Below are positions 35,701-45,306 of a stretch of DNA of 64,000 nt, piece after piece. The position numbers and the translations under genes are program-made. The notes beneath the pieces were generated by a model, which worked only from the letters and a program-made list of their open reading frames with translations, was not told where the DNA came from and made no database searches. Each line of letters opens with the position of its first letter. The first letter of the stretch is position 1. This DNA comes from Marthasterias glacialis (taxonomy: Eukaryota > Echinodermata > Asteroidea > Forcipulatida > Asteriidae), in the NCBI GenBank assembly GCA_911728455.2, contig OU452239.1, positions 10,398,328 to 10,462,327 on the forward strand, written 5' to 3'.

Positions 35701-38700
35701 ATCAATGTCACAACATACAACTTTAATAAAACGGCTTAGTAACTGTGTTATTATTACCGAAAGCCGACTTTTGGTATGACTCTGTCAGTCACAGCATGTA
35801 TTTGCACGTCTTTTGCCATCAACTGAGAGGACGTGGTACCCAAAAAAAGGTCGCGCATTGGTCGCGCAATCGGTCTATTGAATTGACTTGAATTGAAGAA
35901 GATGACCTTGGCAGTGTACATCAATATTTGTAAGAGTCTATGGATCATTTGACTCGACCGCTTTGTCACTGGACTGCCCCAGACGCCCAAGGCGATACAC
36001 AGCAACATGCGATATAGGAGGGAACAATCACCAGCTTGTGCCTTGGGGGAGAAACATAGCAAACACATAAATAAAATTCAAAACAGGCTACAGTCAACAC
36101 GCTGTGGCAGGGCAATTCGATAGAAATCGTTTATCAACTTCAGACAGCTCTTTTTGCAATGGCCTCCCTTTACAGTTGACTCGTTAACGCTAATATATAA
36201 AATATATAAATATTAATCATGTATTATTAATTGAAGGGCAATACCAAAATAAATGTTGATTGAATTGAATTGAATTGAATTCTGAGAATGAAATATTAGC
36301 TCTTACCAACAACAGGCTCTTTTGTAACCAAAAAGGTAATTTTCTTTCATCATCATGAAACTAAGAATACTGATGCCTTTTTAGCAATAAAACAGCAGGA
36401 GACAGGATTCAAGGTAAAGCAGTCAAAAAAAAACTATTATGTTCATTTTAACCTGCTCATTAAAACAAAACAAAATTGCCATAAAAATTACCGGTGATCG
36501 TCAATGAAAGCAATTATTGGAATTCCCTTGTGAGATAAACTTCCCAACTTGATTAAATATCCTATTCAGTGACAGTGTTAATGGAAAGGAAGAAACTTTA
36601 CGTAAATAGTCATTTTCATGTATCTATTTCACACCAGGATTCTGTTCATTTAGTTCAAGGGTCTTGCACACTATCTTACCTCTTTTCAGCAGCCTTGGGT
36701 AGTGAAGGGACTAGAGGGTTTAAGTGTCTTGTGCTTACCAAAGAGCCAAAGAGCCTGCTGGACTTCCGTTCAGGCACCATTTTCGGCAAAAATGCTGTAT
36801 CTGGCTGCCACTTTATCTCCCTTAATTTAAGGTTCAAATTATATCCTTACCTGTTTACAATGGTTGACAGAATGTGTACAGAGAGGAACTGGTACTTTGA
36901 ACAATTACAAAGTGTCGAAATCATGAAAAATAAGCCATGTTCAATGTCTGTAGTGGTCTTGACAACACTACTCGCTAGGGTTCTCCCCAAGCTAGCGTAT
37001 TGGGCTGATACACGGGCCAATACGAAGAAATTATTACCGATACGCAAAAAAATATATATATATATATATATAATTTTTTAATTTTTTTTTTTAGATTTCA
37101 ATGTCAAATTCACAAAAAATCTTAATATACATGTATAACCATTTTAAATGCTCCAGATTGCCCAGTAGAGCTTTTCAAACCAAACATTAACATTAAGCAT
37201 GTTAAGTTAAAACAGTCCAAGCACCTATTTAGCGTGCTTCGGCCACAAAAATCCTGAGAAAACTTTAATTGAGACATTGGTTTAGAAGAGATTGTGATAG
37301 TTTACAAAATTTATGAAATAAATTTGGACAAAGTCAAAATAGCTGCTTATAATACTAGCCGCTTTCACCGTGTAGAAATGCAGAGTCATTAAATGCATAT
37401 AGTTGTAAGAAAACATTTACGCAAGTTTAAAAGAGATTGCGATATAGGTTTACAAAATTAATTATATAAATATGGACAAAGTCAATCTGCGTATTATAGC
37501 CGCTTTCACCGCCAAGAAATGCAGCCATTAATGCATTAATAATTGTAAGAAAACCTTCAACAGCAAATTTCTTCGGAGGATTTTTTTAATCATGAAATTG
37601 AATTTAAGAAGTACATCCCACCAAATCTCAGTTAGGGTTCTCCCCAGGTATTCTGGACCCAAATTTTGAAAGCAGACCTGTCCTTTTTTATTTAATGTTT
37701 TTTGTTTGGTTTGAAAAGCCCTACTGTGCAATCTGGAGCATTTAAAATGGTTTTATGTTAGGATTCTTTGTGAATTTGACATTAAAATCTATAAAAAAAA
37801 AAATAATAATAATTATTTATTTTTTGTTTTTGCGTAATGGCCGTAATTTCTGCGTATCTGCCCGTAATTCGCGCGTATCTGCCCGATACGCTAGCTTGTG
37901 CATGGGGAGAACCCTGACAATACTTTTGTCTGTTAAGTTTAGCTCACTGATGGTAATTGATTGATTCTTTTGGTCATGTTCCCTGTATCCAGTAACAGTA
38001 ATATATACTAATATTGATTGTACAAAAAGGAACCAGACTATTTGCCCTTCCAGCCTCGTTTTGGTTACATTGGTTTGAATGGGAGAAAATCAAGATGGCC
38101 GCACCATCATAGAGGTCTATAGAACGCTCAGGGGATCACCGAGGGAGTCATAGTTTTAACCATAGCATGAGGAAAAGCAGTCATTAAATGAACCACCCAC
38201 ATACATATATTGTGCCTAGACATCTAGGACCTAAGAAACTGCTGTTGCTATGGGTATAGTACATTGGTTGCTATGGTTTTAGCGTGTCACATTTGCGCGG
38301 CTTTCTAAAAAAAACAAGACATGTATCATGTGATGCACTCAAACGGCAGAGTCTGTTTCATTTTTTGGTTCTAAAAGCTCCACTGTGTAATCTGGAATAT
38401 TTTAAGCAGTTTTATTGTGTGATATTTTTTTATTTTTGATCTTAAATCTAAAAAACATAAATAAATAAACAAAAACAACTATTTGTTTGTATTCAAAAAT
38501 GTTTTTCACAGTTTGGGGCTTGGAGAAAATCCTGATATACCAACCCTTTTTTTTTTAAATACTGTACGCTTTTTTGAAACCTTCATTTTGGCACTGAAGT
38601 TATTCTTCCACAACTGACAAAAATGTGCCATCTCGTTCGTGGCAAGCTTTCTAATTTTGATGGACCGGGAAATATAAAGGACGTCAGCTCATATAACGAA

Positions 38701-41700
38701 TGGTTTATTAATCGCTGTGGCCTTGAGACATCACCGTGGTGCAATCTGATGCGTTTATTGCATATTACTACATGGAAGTCCTCCGAGCATCGCGGTCCTA
38801 ATGAGTAAAAAATTGTTGTTTGGCTTTTATGGTCTGAATGGTTGTTATTATATTTCAAGATCTTTATTGGAAAAAGTTACAGAATCGAAAATAGCAGATC
38901 CAGAATGGCAGTTTTGGTGGTTGGGGCTCAACGCTATTCCAGAGTGGGGGATGGGGGGGAGGGGGTGTTCGAGGGCTAGTGGCAGTGTTGAGCTTTTGTA
39001 CGATAATACTGGCATGTCCAGCAGACAAGCTTCACAAAATTTCGAATTTGATTTTTTGCCGATTGTACGCTTAAGATATTTCTTAAAATGATATTTATGG
39101 TTCCTAGCTAATATTTTACTGCTGTAGTTTTTTTCTGATGTTTTAAAGAGGCTGTTTCGTCATGATTGTAGCAGGCCTGTGGCTGTGCATGGAAGGAGAG
39201 AACTCTCACCCAGATTCTGTACAGGTGCTCGCCTCTGGTCAAATCACAAAGGGTGCTGTCTTTCAGGGTTCTCCCCAGGATTTGTTCAAAACTGTGGGGG
39301 CATTCTGGACCCAAATTTTGAAAGTGTGGCCGAAGCACGCTGAATTGGTAACAGGTCCTTGGAATGTTTTTATTTGACGTTTATGTTTAGTTTGAAAAGC
39401 TCTACTGTGCAATGTGGAACATTTAAAATGGTTTTATGTTAGGATTTTTGTTTGAATTTGATATTAAAATCTAAAAAAAAAAAAAAAAAAAAAAATTTTA
39501 ATTTTTAAAATATATATATTTTTTTTGCTTATCGGCCGTAATTTCTGCGTTTTGGCCCGTAATTCGCGCGGATCGGCCCGATACGCTAGCTTGTGCATGG
39601 GGAGAACCCTGTCTTTGTCAAACTGTGATGTGACCGCTGGTGCGCGCGCCGGCGTAGTAACTGGGTTATTCCATTTACTACTAGAATTATGATGACACAG
39701 CCCCTTTAATCATTAATGTATAATGTGTTCTGTGAATTTTATGCTTGTTTTACTGTCAAAAGACCACACAAATTTCCCATAGCAGGATAATACAACTTTA
39801 TCTACAGCTGTCTTTCTATAGATCTGTCTAAATCTATATTGTTTGTATTGTGATGTTTTTGGAATTAATCATTTTTTCATCCATTAATTGTATTCCTGTG
39901 CTTTGTCTTCAGATAAGCATAATGTATTTTATCAATCTATCTTGATCTATCAAATCCTTTTTTCTCCCTTTTTCTTTCTTTCTTCTGTCCAAGATTTTGG
40001 CGGGAGGCGCTGGTGCGGCCGGACATCCACAAACCGGTAGCGGCTAAACTCATTCTAGAGGTGCTGCAGGAGGAGTGCAGGAATCTGGTCTTGGACGGGG
40101 TCAACGAACTCGTTGAGGATTACTTTGGGGCAAAGGTCGTCGCTGATTCAGCCAACCGAGTCATCACCGAGGTGGTGGAAGAGATGATTCCTGATGTGGT
40201 AAAATGAAATCCATTTTTCTTGTTTTTTGTTTTAACAATAGTGCATAGCAATTCGCCCCCCCCCCCTCCCTGAAAATGTTCTTTTACATGCATTCCGAGG
40301 TACATGCATTGTTGATTTATTCATTTGTTTATTTCTTTGCTATTAATCAGTCTATTTACTTGAATCTTATACATTGGTATGATTTATTTTTTATTTGTCT
40401 ATCTGTTTACTTTGTTTTAAATTTAGTTATTTATACTAAAAGTTTAGTCATACCGTCTGGGCTCGAATTTGGGGTAAAATTCCACAAGACCGCAGGGCTT
40501 GTAGCTCAAAATTTTTACCGGACCAGAATTTATTTTACAAGACCAGAATCTTAATGAGAAGGAAACTTTCTACAAAGTTTAAAATGGAAACTGTTTTTGT
40601 TTGAACAAGCACTTAAGAGAAGATTTATCTCATTTGTCTTGTGGATAAGTATATCTTGATACTCAACAGAATTGAAAGATATTGATCAGATTCAAAGTCA
40701 ACATTTTGAACATCATTTCTCGTGTCTCTTTTTGTCAAAGATATTACACAGTGAGGTATTATTATTCAATTGAAAAACACAAGACCACCGGACTTGTCCG
40801 TTTGTGAGTTAACTGGCCCAATGCTAAAATCACTGGCCTTGGGCCTGTGGTTCAGTGTAAAATTCGAGCCTGACCGTTTTTCAAGTGCCCCTTCTCAGGG
40901 CTTGAAATTGGCGGGGGGGGGGGGGGGGGGAATCCACAAGACCACAGGGCTTGTAGCTCAAAACTTTTACTGGACCAGAATTTTTTTTCCAAGACCAGAA
41001 TCAAAATGAGAAAAGACCAAAATCAAAATCAGAACACAGTTTCAACATACACACTGTTTTCTTTTTTTTCTTTTCTTTTTTTTGACACATGCTAAGAGAA
41101 TATTGCATCTCTTTTGTCTTGTGGAAGTAAACTTTGATACTCAGCAGAGTTGAAAGATATTCATCAGACTCAAACTCAACATTTGAACAATTTTTTTTTG
41201 GTAAAACGAAGATATTGAATTGAAAAAAACAAGACTGCGGGACTTGTCCAGTCTTGAGTTTACTGGCCCGACGCTAACATCACTGGCCACGGGCCTGTAG
41301 TCCAGTGTACATTTCGAGCCCTGCTTCCCCACAAAGATTTTTGGCACCAAATAAAAAAAATAAAAATAAAAAAAATCATTTGTTCTTGCTCTGACAAATT
41401 TCTATAGATAGCTGTTTTTCTTGTTCCAAACTTCCTCCCCCTTTCCTAGACCTAACACCCCACACCCTTCCCCCTTTCCAACTTATACCATGCCAATAAC
41501 TTGCTTGTCAAATCTGACCCCAAAGTTTTATCAAGCGGAGGTGGAGGTCGCCATGGAAACTGTAGTGCAGGAGCTGATTGATGAAGAAACACAGGCATGC
41601 CTCAGTGTCTTACTGGAGGAGACGTTCGTGATGGGGAAGATGCCGCTGGATTCTGCTGATGAGGAATTAGAACGGAGAGAGGTAAAAAAATACCGGCGTC

Positions 41701-44590
41701 CTTGTGCTCTATTAATCATAAATAGGGGATGGGGAGGGTGGGAGTCATCGTAACACCAGTAACAGAGTAAACCAGTAAAGGATATAATTGGAGAGGCATT
41801 GGCCAAAATGACCAGAAATGTTTTCATTTATCAGAATTTGGCCTTCATTTCAACTGCAAGCCTGTGGTATTTTGCTCCCAGCAGGAGTCAGATTTAAAAA
41901 AGGGTTAAAAAAAACACAAAAAACAAGCTCTTTTGTTTTTTGAAAACAGCTCATGACAATATGCCCCATCTACATTTAAGCTCAGAATGCCATTGATACG
42001 AGTTTTGGCATCGGTGTTTCATGGATTTTTCATTTTCATCCACTCCCATCCCTGAACGACGTTTTTTTCCTGGGGTCATCTCTGACAATAGAGGCTGGCA
42101 TTTTTTGGAGAAGACAATTTACTGTATTTTGACTACACCAGGGTGCTTGCCCCATCTACATTTAAGCTCAGAATGCCATTGATACGAGTTTTGGCATCGG
42201 TGTTTCATGGATTTTTCATTTTCATCCACTCCCATCCCTGAACGACGTTTTTTTCCTGGGGTCATCTCTGACAATAGAGACCGGCATTTTTTGGAGAAGA
42301 CAATTCAAGTTGAAATACAGAAGAAAACAGCAGATTTTCGGGGTATGTCAGCAACCCCCTTCTATGCCTGAAACGCTTCCTTTTTTTTTAACCTTGCTGC
42401 AGGTGGCTAGAGTTGCAGAGAGCTTCTTGTTGGATGCTACGTTTCTGGATCATCTGTTACTAACGGTGGTACGCAACGGGCAAAGCTGGAGTATGTTGGA
42501 GCACACCGACAGATTTCTTGATGGTGCGTATGTCGATTCAAAATGGGCCCAATATTTTTTTTATTTTTTTTTTAATTTTATAATATTGAGCTGTTTTTCT
42601 GCACCTTGGTATGGGTTTTCATTTCATTTATTATTTGTGGTTGTGAAGCCAAGGATTCTCAGAAAAGCGAACTAAATCACTGTACTAGCCAAGAACCTGA
42701 TGGAGAGAAGACAAGGAAGGAAGTTTCAGTTTTAGATGTGGGGGGAAAAAACCCCAGAGAAATATTCCAGGGGAAAACCCACACAGTCAGGTAGGGACCG
42801 AAAAACCCAATCCACATTGTTCCCCCTGGTGGGGTTCGAACCGGGGTTCTAGAGGTGGAAGATGAGGAAAGATACCACTATGCCAACCCGACCACCCAAC
42901 ATGTAGATGCTATTATTGTTGTTATCTTTATAATTATTGTTCTTATGACTATAATCTTTTATGATTTTTTTTGTTACTTCAGATCAAATGGTGGAGATCC
43001 TGCTGGGTCAGTACATAGGAATACTGTACAACAGAGAAGCAAATGAAAAATGTATTCCCTTGAAACGCCTGCATGAAAAAGTCGTGACTGATGTGGTAAG
43101 TGAATCCCACCGGAGCCAGAGGGAAAAATTTGGAAAGCTGGTATGCCCAAAAATTGCCTAAGCATAGGAAAATGTTGGTTGGCATCATAGAGGTATATAT
43201 ATATTGACTAGAGAGCTAACTCTACATTGTATATGCACAACCGTTTTGAAGTCGGGCTGCACGCAGTCATGTTTAGTCATTGTGAGTCATTGAAGAAAGA
43301 TTTTAATTTTCAAAGAACATTTTGCCCGCGAGTATTCTGCATGTCTTGCGTGCGGGCGTCTTCGGCTGCATGACGCACCTCAAGCACGCGTCACACTGCG
43401 GCTTGAAAGTGGACGCGACGATTGAGGGGATGAGACGGGTGCGCTGAGGTTAAATAACGCGCATTAATCGATTGCGCGTCTTATTTCTGGTATAAGTGAT
43501 TCCATAACGCACGCAAAAAGGAGTAAGTCGTAACCCAGCCGTACAAGATTTCAAGTTTTCCATAGGTTTGTACACAAACATGGATGCACCCAACAGTGCT
43601 CTAGTCAATATATATATAGCTCTATGGGTGGCATACATGTAGGTTGCTAGTGTGAAAGCGCTTGCCTCTCACCAGTGTGGTCCTGGTTCGATTCCTTGCT
43701 AGGGCCATATTTGAGTAGAGCTGTGCGTTGGTTCTCTCCTGTGCCACAAAAAGGGTTTTTCTGCGGGCCCTCCTGTTTTCCCCTTTTTTTGGATAAATCA
43801 AAGACTTTGGATCTCTGGCTGTGCTTTGTGGTGATATATGGGTAGATGTGGCTGGCTGCCAAAGGCATCCTTGCATGCCTGCGGCTCGAACAGGTTGGAT
43901 GATTAGACGTCCAAATTATAAAATTCTTACTTAGCAGATAATAAGCCACCACTTTGGGCCAACTTCAGTGCTGATTAACGGTAAGCACATTTTCGTGCTA
44001 ACTATAGCAGAAAAATTTGCTTAAGCTTAAGCGTATTTCACAGGTTAGCAAGAAAATTAGGCAGCCAGCTTGCACGTTCACCAAGGATTTTGCACTGTAA
44101 CATCATTCATTTTCCTACAGTAAGCACCGGAAGGTTAGTATGCCTTTTCGTGTGCTAACAGTTAGCAGCGCTATGAAATGGAAAACGCACAGTAAGCACA
44201 AAATCGGCCGTTAAGCAGCTCTATGAAATAGGACCCTGATATTTGCAGTTTTGTTGGACAGTCCATACGCCATTGGTCCTAACTTCAATTTATGCATTCA
44301 GACAATCTTTCCCCACCCCCCCCCCACCCCAGCACCCCCCAGCACCCCCCAACCCGGCATACTTATCCCAGTTACAATACTTTGCAATTTTTTTTACTTT
44401 TTTTGCAATATTGAGCAGACCTTGTTTCAGGGCATTTAATTTGTTTCCCTCCAACCTTCCTCTTCCCTATTGATAAAGGAATGATTTGTTCATATTCCAG
44501 GCATTGGACGTGACAATCGATGAGCTTTCTGATCAACTGATGGAGGACCTTGAAGACTTGAATGAAGGCGAACAATGCTTCTCCACCTGA
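26681..44590 (+). CDS. IQ-motif helical protein of unknown family, 11 exons, 511 residues
   Basis: Eleven exons join in phase to 1536 nt including the stop (511 residues). The N-terminal 195 residues are polar, rich in Ser, Pro, Arg and Lys. Residues 196-209 form one IQ motif (TVVQRHYRGYRTRK), the calmodulin or myosin-light-chain binding signature. Residues 210-511 are predicted mostly helical and acidic, with repeated segments of the form 'xxVVxELxxEE' (for example LILEVLQEEC, ETVVQELIDEE). No signal peptide or membrane segment is visible, so the protein is probably cytoplasmic, cytoskeletal or ciliary; that is inference. I do not recognise the family, so no function is claimed. Exon phases agree throughout only if the 74-nt exon 6 is included. 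Confidence 0.83.
27338..27670. mobile_element. 333-bp element with 59-bp inverted arms
   Basis: Arms 'aatgtatatttggtttgcgg' onward and their reverse complement at 27612-27670 differ at only a few positions. The interior includes the hairpin AGTTCTTTTCAGAACT at 27521-27536. No ORF. Confidence 0.75.
28268..28423. repeat. AGACCCAGTAACTGGGGCGC palindrome with an extra arm
   Basis: 28268-28366 is a near-perfect inverted repeat of about 49-bp arms; the right arm is then repeated once more at about 28375-28423. Related single arms occur at 18395-18450 and 18560-18600. Confidence 0.7.
28730..28834 (+). CDS. IQ gene exon 2
   Basis: 105 nt, acceptor TACAG, donor GTATGC, phase 2 in and out. It encodes a basic stretch LRRKRQQLGLGSQRDSVGG and a Pro-rich end. 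Confidence 0.8.
28961..29318. mobile_element. hAT-like non-autonomous element with 8-bp target duplication
   Basis: Starts CAGTGCCGTAACTAGGG and ends TTAGTTACGCCGCTG, imperfect inverted ends. It is flanked by CAGCCCAC (28953-28960) and CAGCCTAC (29319-29326), an 8-bp duplication with one mismatch as expected for hAT transposons. The interior has G runs near both ends. Confidence 0.7.
31218..31292 (+). CDS. IQ gene exon 3
   Basis: 75 nt, acceptor GTCAG, donor GTAAGT, phase 2 in and out. It encodes LLDSPPEAPLRGTHYPVIPP, a Pro-rich linker. Confidence 0.8.
31318..31600 (+). mobile_element. tRNA-derived SINE, family A copy
   Basis: Nearly identical to the 4241 copy over the tRNA-like head and body; the second half then joins a family-B-like end, 'ggttcaaatcccgttctagtc'. 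It lies in IQ gene intron 3, just after the exon 3 donor. Confidence 0.75.
31830..32229 (+). CDS. IQ gene exon 4 with IQ motif
   Basis: 400 nt, acceptor TTTAG, donor GTACGG, ending in phase 0 at residue 209. It starts acidic (NFEDDDILSLQ), passes through a Ser/Pro/His-rich linker and a basic segment, and ends with the IQ motif TVVQRHYRGYRTRK. Uninterrupted frame over 400 nt, with no close match to neighbouring repeats, supports real coding. Confidence 0.87.
32318..32495. mobile_element. ATAGACCTTTATCATG element copy
   Basis: The best-preserved copy: left 'atagacctttatcatgctgc', right 'gcaccatgataaaggtctat'. It lies about 90 bp after the IQ gene exon 4 donor. Confidence 0.75.
32818..32967 (+). 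CDS. IQ gene exon 5
   Basis: 50 codons, acceptor AACAG, donor GTAAGT, phase 0 at both ends. It encodes an amphipathic helical stretch, EVLQYLQHPTSANIFMHHF onward to DVVCEVLVEARTGRSVVH. Confidence 0.88.
32996..33216. mobile_element. GGACCTTTCCCATGAAAT inverted-repeat element
   Basis: Ends 'gacctttcccatgaaatatg' and 'catatttcatgggaaaggtc' are 20-bp inverted repeats around a GC-rich interior ('cacaaagcgcgtatgcg'). It lies 30 bp after the IQ gene exon 5 donor; a related copy is at 57672. Confidence 0.72.
33295..33565 (-). pseudogene. LINE reverse-transcriptase ORF, broken C-terminal remnant
   Basis: Reading the minus strand gives LWKCLNLLRTGIGHSKVTLN then KWGYTDNDDLVCDC, followed after a frame change by HLLRCPLLEQVCSADDL and QQWLNTV-stop. 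This 'RTG..kanl.kWGy....CdCg..qT..HLL.CP' pattern is the C-terminal end of ORF2 in many animal non-LTR retrotransposons. The frame is shifted between the halves and everything upstream is missing, so it is a dead copy. Confidence 0.75.
33722..33795 (+). CDS. IQ gene exon 6, phase-predicted short exon
   Basis: 74 nt with acceptor TCCAG after a T-rich run and strong donor GTAAGA. Exon 5 ends in phase 0 but exon 7 needs one completing base; an intervening exon of length 3n+2 is required, and this one fits exactly with no stop. It encodes SRASTAHQSQVNTLTIRHSH and a few more residues, then AG, which with the first base of exon 7 gives Arg. It has no starting Met, so simple ORF scans miss it. Confidence 0.75.
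33950..34140. repeat. G-rich element debris
   Basis: 'cagcggcggcaccagatctg' followed by several runs of 7-11 G. It resembles the left part of the hAT-like elements at 28961 and 60829. Confidence 0.45.
34480..35153 (+). mobile_element. Retroelement-like 3' region ending in (AATTG)n
   Basis: 'atggaaataaatgtgagttc' followed by 'aattgaattgaattgaat'. The body resembles a long 3' UTR; no ORF. Confidence 0.4.
35265..35515. repeat. 250-bp interspersed repeat, second copy
   Basis: Partner of 6500-6765 in the same orientation, preceded by an (AATTG)n run and a unique 100 bp. Confidence 0.7.
36100..36281 (+). mobile_element. Second tail ending in (AATTG)n
   Basis: 'ccaaaataaatgttgattg' followed by four AATTG units, the same tail unit as at 35130. 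Confidence 0.4.
36977..37265 (-). mobile_element. AGGGTTCTCCCC element copy, reversed
   Basis: Reads AGGGTTCTCCCCAAGCTAGC from the left and carries the reverse-complement interior; the far end is decayed. Confidence 0.65.
37634..37915 (+). mobile_element. AGGGTTCTCCCC element copy
   Basis: Same ends and same interior motifs as 14476-14796, with an internal deletion of the segment that encodes the 'ctgaagcacgctgaattgg' motif in other copies. Confidence 0.72.
37961..38120. mobile_element. ATAGACCTTTATCATG element copy, left-truncated
   Basis: The right end 'gccgcaccatcatagaggtc' and the interior match the family; the left terminal repeat is replaced. Confidence 0.6.
39265..39610 (+). mobile_element. 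AGGGTTCTCCCC element copy, full length
   Basis: Ends AGGGTTCTCCCCAGG and CATGGGGAGAACCCT. The flanks 'gtctttc' and 'gtctttg' look like a short target-site duplication. It sits less than 400 bp before IQ gene exon 7. Confidence 0.75.
39994..40198 (+). CDS. IQ gene exon 7
   Basis: 205 nt, acceptor CCAAG after a long pyrimidine run, donor GTAAAA. It encodes FWREALVRPDIHKPVAAKLI, then helical EVLQEECRNLVLDGVNELVE and a similar run to EEMIPDV. It is the strongest coding signal of this gene. Confidence 0.9.
41526..41681 (+). CDS. IQ gene exon 8
   Basis: About 156 nt; donor GTAAAA is clear. The acceptor is uncertain: CAAAG gives FYQAEVEVAM at the start, while an in-frame alternative 15 nt later (GCGGAG) gives VEVAM. 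The exon encodes METVVQELIDEETQACLSVL and an acidic end, DSADEELERRE. Confidence 0.82.
41963..42305 (+). repeat. 186-bp offset tandem duplication
   Basis: A block of about 157 bp ('gccccatctacatttaagct' to 'ttggagaagacaatt') occurs at 41963 and 42149, differing at very few bases. It lies in IQ gene intron 8, so the duplication is recent. Confidence 0.8.
42403..42523 (+). CDS. IQ gene exon 9
   Basis: 121 nt, acceptor TGCAG, donor GTGCGT, ending in phase 1. It encodes VARVAESFLLDATFLDHLLL and ends WSMLEHTDRFLD. Confidence 0.86.
42790..42905 (-). repeat. Third tRNA-like repeat, second copy
   Basis: 'aaaaacccaatccacatt', 'ggggttcgaaccggggttc' and 'tatgccaacccgacca' match the 10505 copy. It lies just before IQ gene exon 10. 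Confidence 0.5.
42983..43095 (+). CDS. IQ gene exon 10
   Basis: 113 nt, acceptor TTCAG, donor GTAAGT, phase 1 in and phase 0 out. It encodes QMVEILLGQYIGILYNREAN and ends LHEKVVTDV. Confidence 0.87.
43955..44236. mobile_element. GGGCCAACTTCAGTGCTG-type element
   Basis: 'ggtaagcacattttcgtgct' near the left, 'ttaagcagctctatgaaata' and 'ggaccct' at the right. A diverged relative of the GGGCCCAATTTCAT class. Confidence 0.5.
44501..44590 (+). CDS. IQ gene exon 11 with stop codon
   Basis: 30 codons including the TGA stop; acceptor TCCAG. It encodes an acidic C-terminus, ALDVTIDELSDQLMEDLEDL, ending QCFST. Confidence 0.85.
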   Translation, partial: ALDVTIDELSDQLMEDLEDLNEGEQCFST

Positions 44591-44689
44591 AGACGACTTT
44601 GGATTATTCATCTTGCCTTTTGAAAGGTTTGCCATTTGTTTAGGAACCCAGCAGTTTTTCGGCACTCACCGAACAAAGATATTGACAAA

Positions 44690-44835
44690 ATAGGGAGACC
44701 CCCAACATTAGGGCTGGATAGCTCAGTTGTTTGAGCGTCGGTTCAAATCCCGCTCCAGTCAATTTTTTCTTTGGTCACCCCAAATTTGATCTAAAAAATT
44801 TACCCAGTTAGTTTCCCTTGCGGTTTATTGCTTTA
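44690..44835 (+). mobile_element. tRNA-derived SINE-like repeat, family B
   Basis: 'gggctggatagctcagttgt' then 'ggttcaaatcccgctccagt' give box A and box B of a shortened tRNA-like head, followed by 'ttggtcaccccaaatttg'. It lies in the presumed 3' UTR of the IQ gene. Confidence 0.65.
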
Positions 44836-44859
44836 TATTTAAAAAATATAAAGTCGCAT

Positions 44860-45080
44860 CAGCATTAGGGTAGATCCCTGTGCTGCCGCTTCCCAGGTTA
44901 TATCCATAGAGCTAGCTCTATGGTTGTATCGTATAATGGGGTGTGATCCCTGGCTACACGGCAGTAACCGGTTGAATGGCTTCTGACTGGCACCCCCCCG
45001 AACAAAGATATTGACAAAATAGGGAGACCGCCAACATTACGGCTGGATAACTGAGTTGAATGATAGAGCATTGGTATGTT
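44860..45080 (+). mobile_element. Family B repeat, second adjacent copy
   Basis: Reverse-complement partner of 3600-3875: 'tagatccctgtgctgccgct', 'ggggtgtgatccctggctac', 'agatattgacaaaatagg' and a decayed 'ggctggataactgagttg'. It lies directly after the 44690 copy. Confidence 0.65.
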
Positions 45081-45299
45081 GAGCCAGTACGCGAAGTGAC
45101 AATTGCTATGTCAGATAGAAATGGGACCAAATATGTTTTGTTTTCACCAGTTTATCAAGTTTTATCATATTATAATTATCCCTGAAATAAGTATTAAAAT
45201 GTCTTTTGTACGTTACCTGTCTGATTGGTCATCGAGATTCGAGCGGGAGCTGGCCATTGGCCGATTGTATTCAAAATGTATAAAGTATATTGTTTTTGT

Positions 45300-45306
45300 A
45301 AATAAA
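45300..45306 (+). terminator. Candidate polyadenylation signal for the IQ gene
   Basis: AATAAA within 'gtaaataaaagcagc', about 0.7 kb after the stop codon. It lies beyond SINE-like repeats, so it may belong to a repeat rather than the mRNA. Confidence 0.3.

Larger units (their letters stand above)
33796..39993. other. IQ gene intron 6 (6.2 kb), repeat-filled
   Basis: Holds G-rich element debris (33950-34140), a retroelement-like tail ending in an (AATTG)n run (35130-35153), a copy of the 250-bp repeat shared with 6500, a second (AATTG)n tail (36258-36280), and three AGGGTTCTCCCC elements. A stretch at 38600-38860 is open on both strands but matches nothing I recognise. Confidence 0.55.

Noticed and set aside
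38583..38858. Overlapping frames on both strands (61 and 91 codons)
   Set aside because: No splice context in phase with the IQ gene and no recognisable motif.
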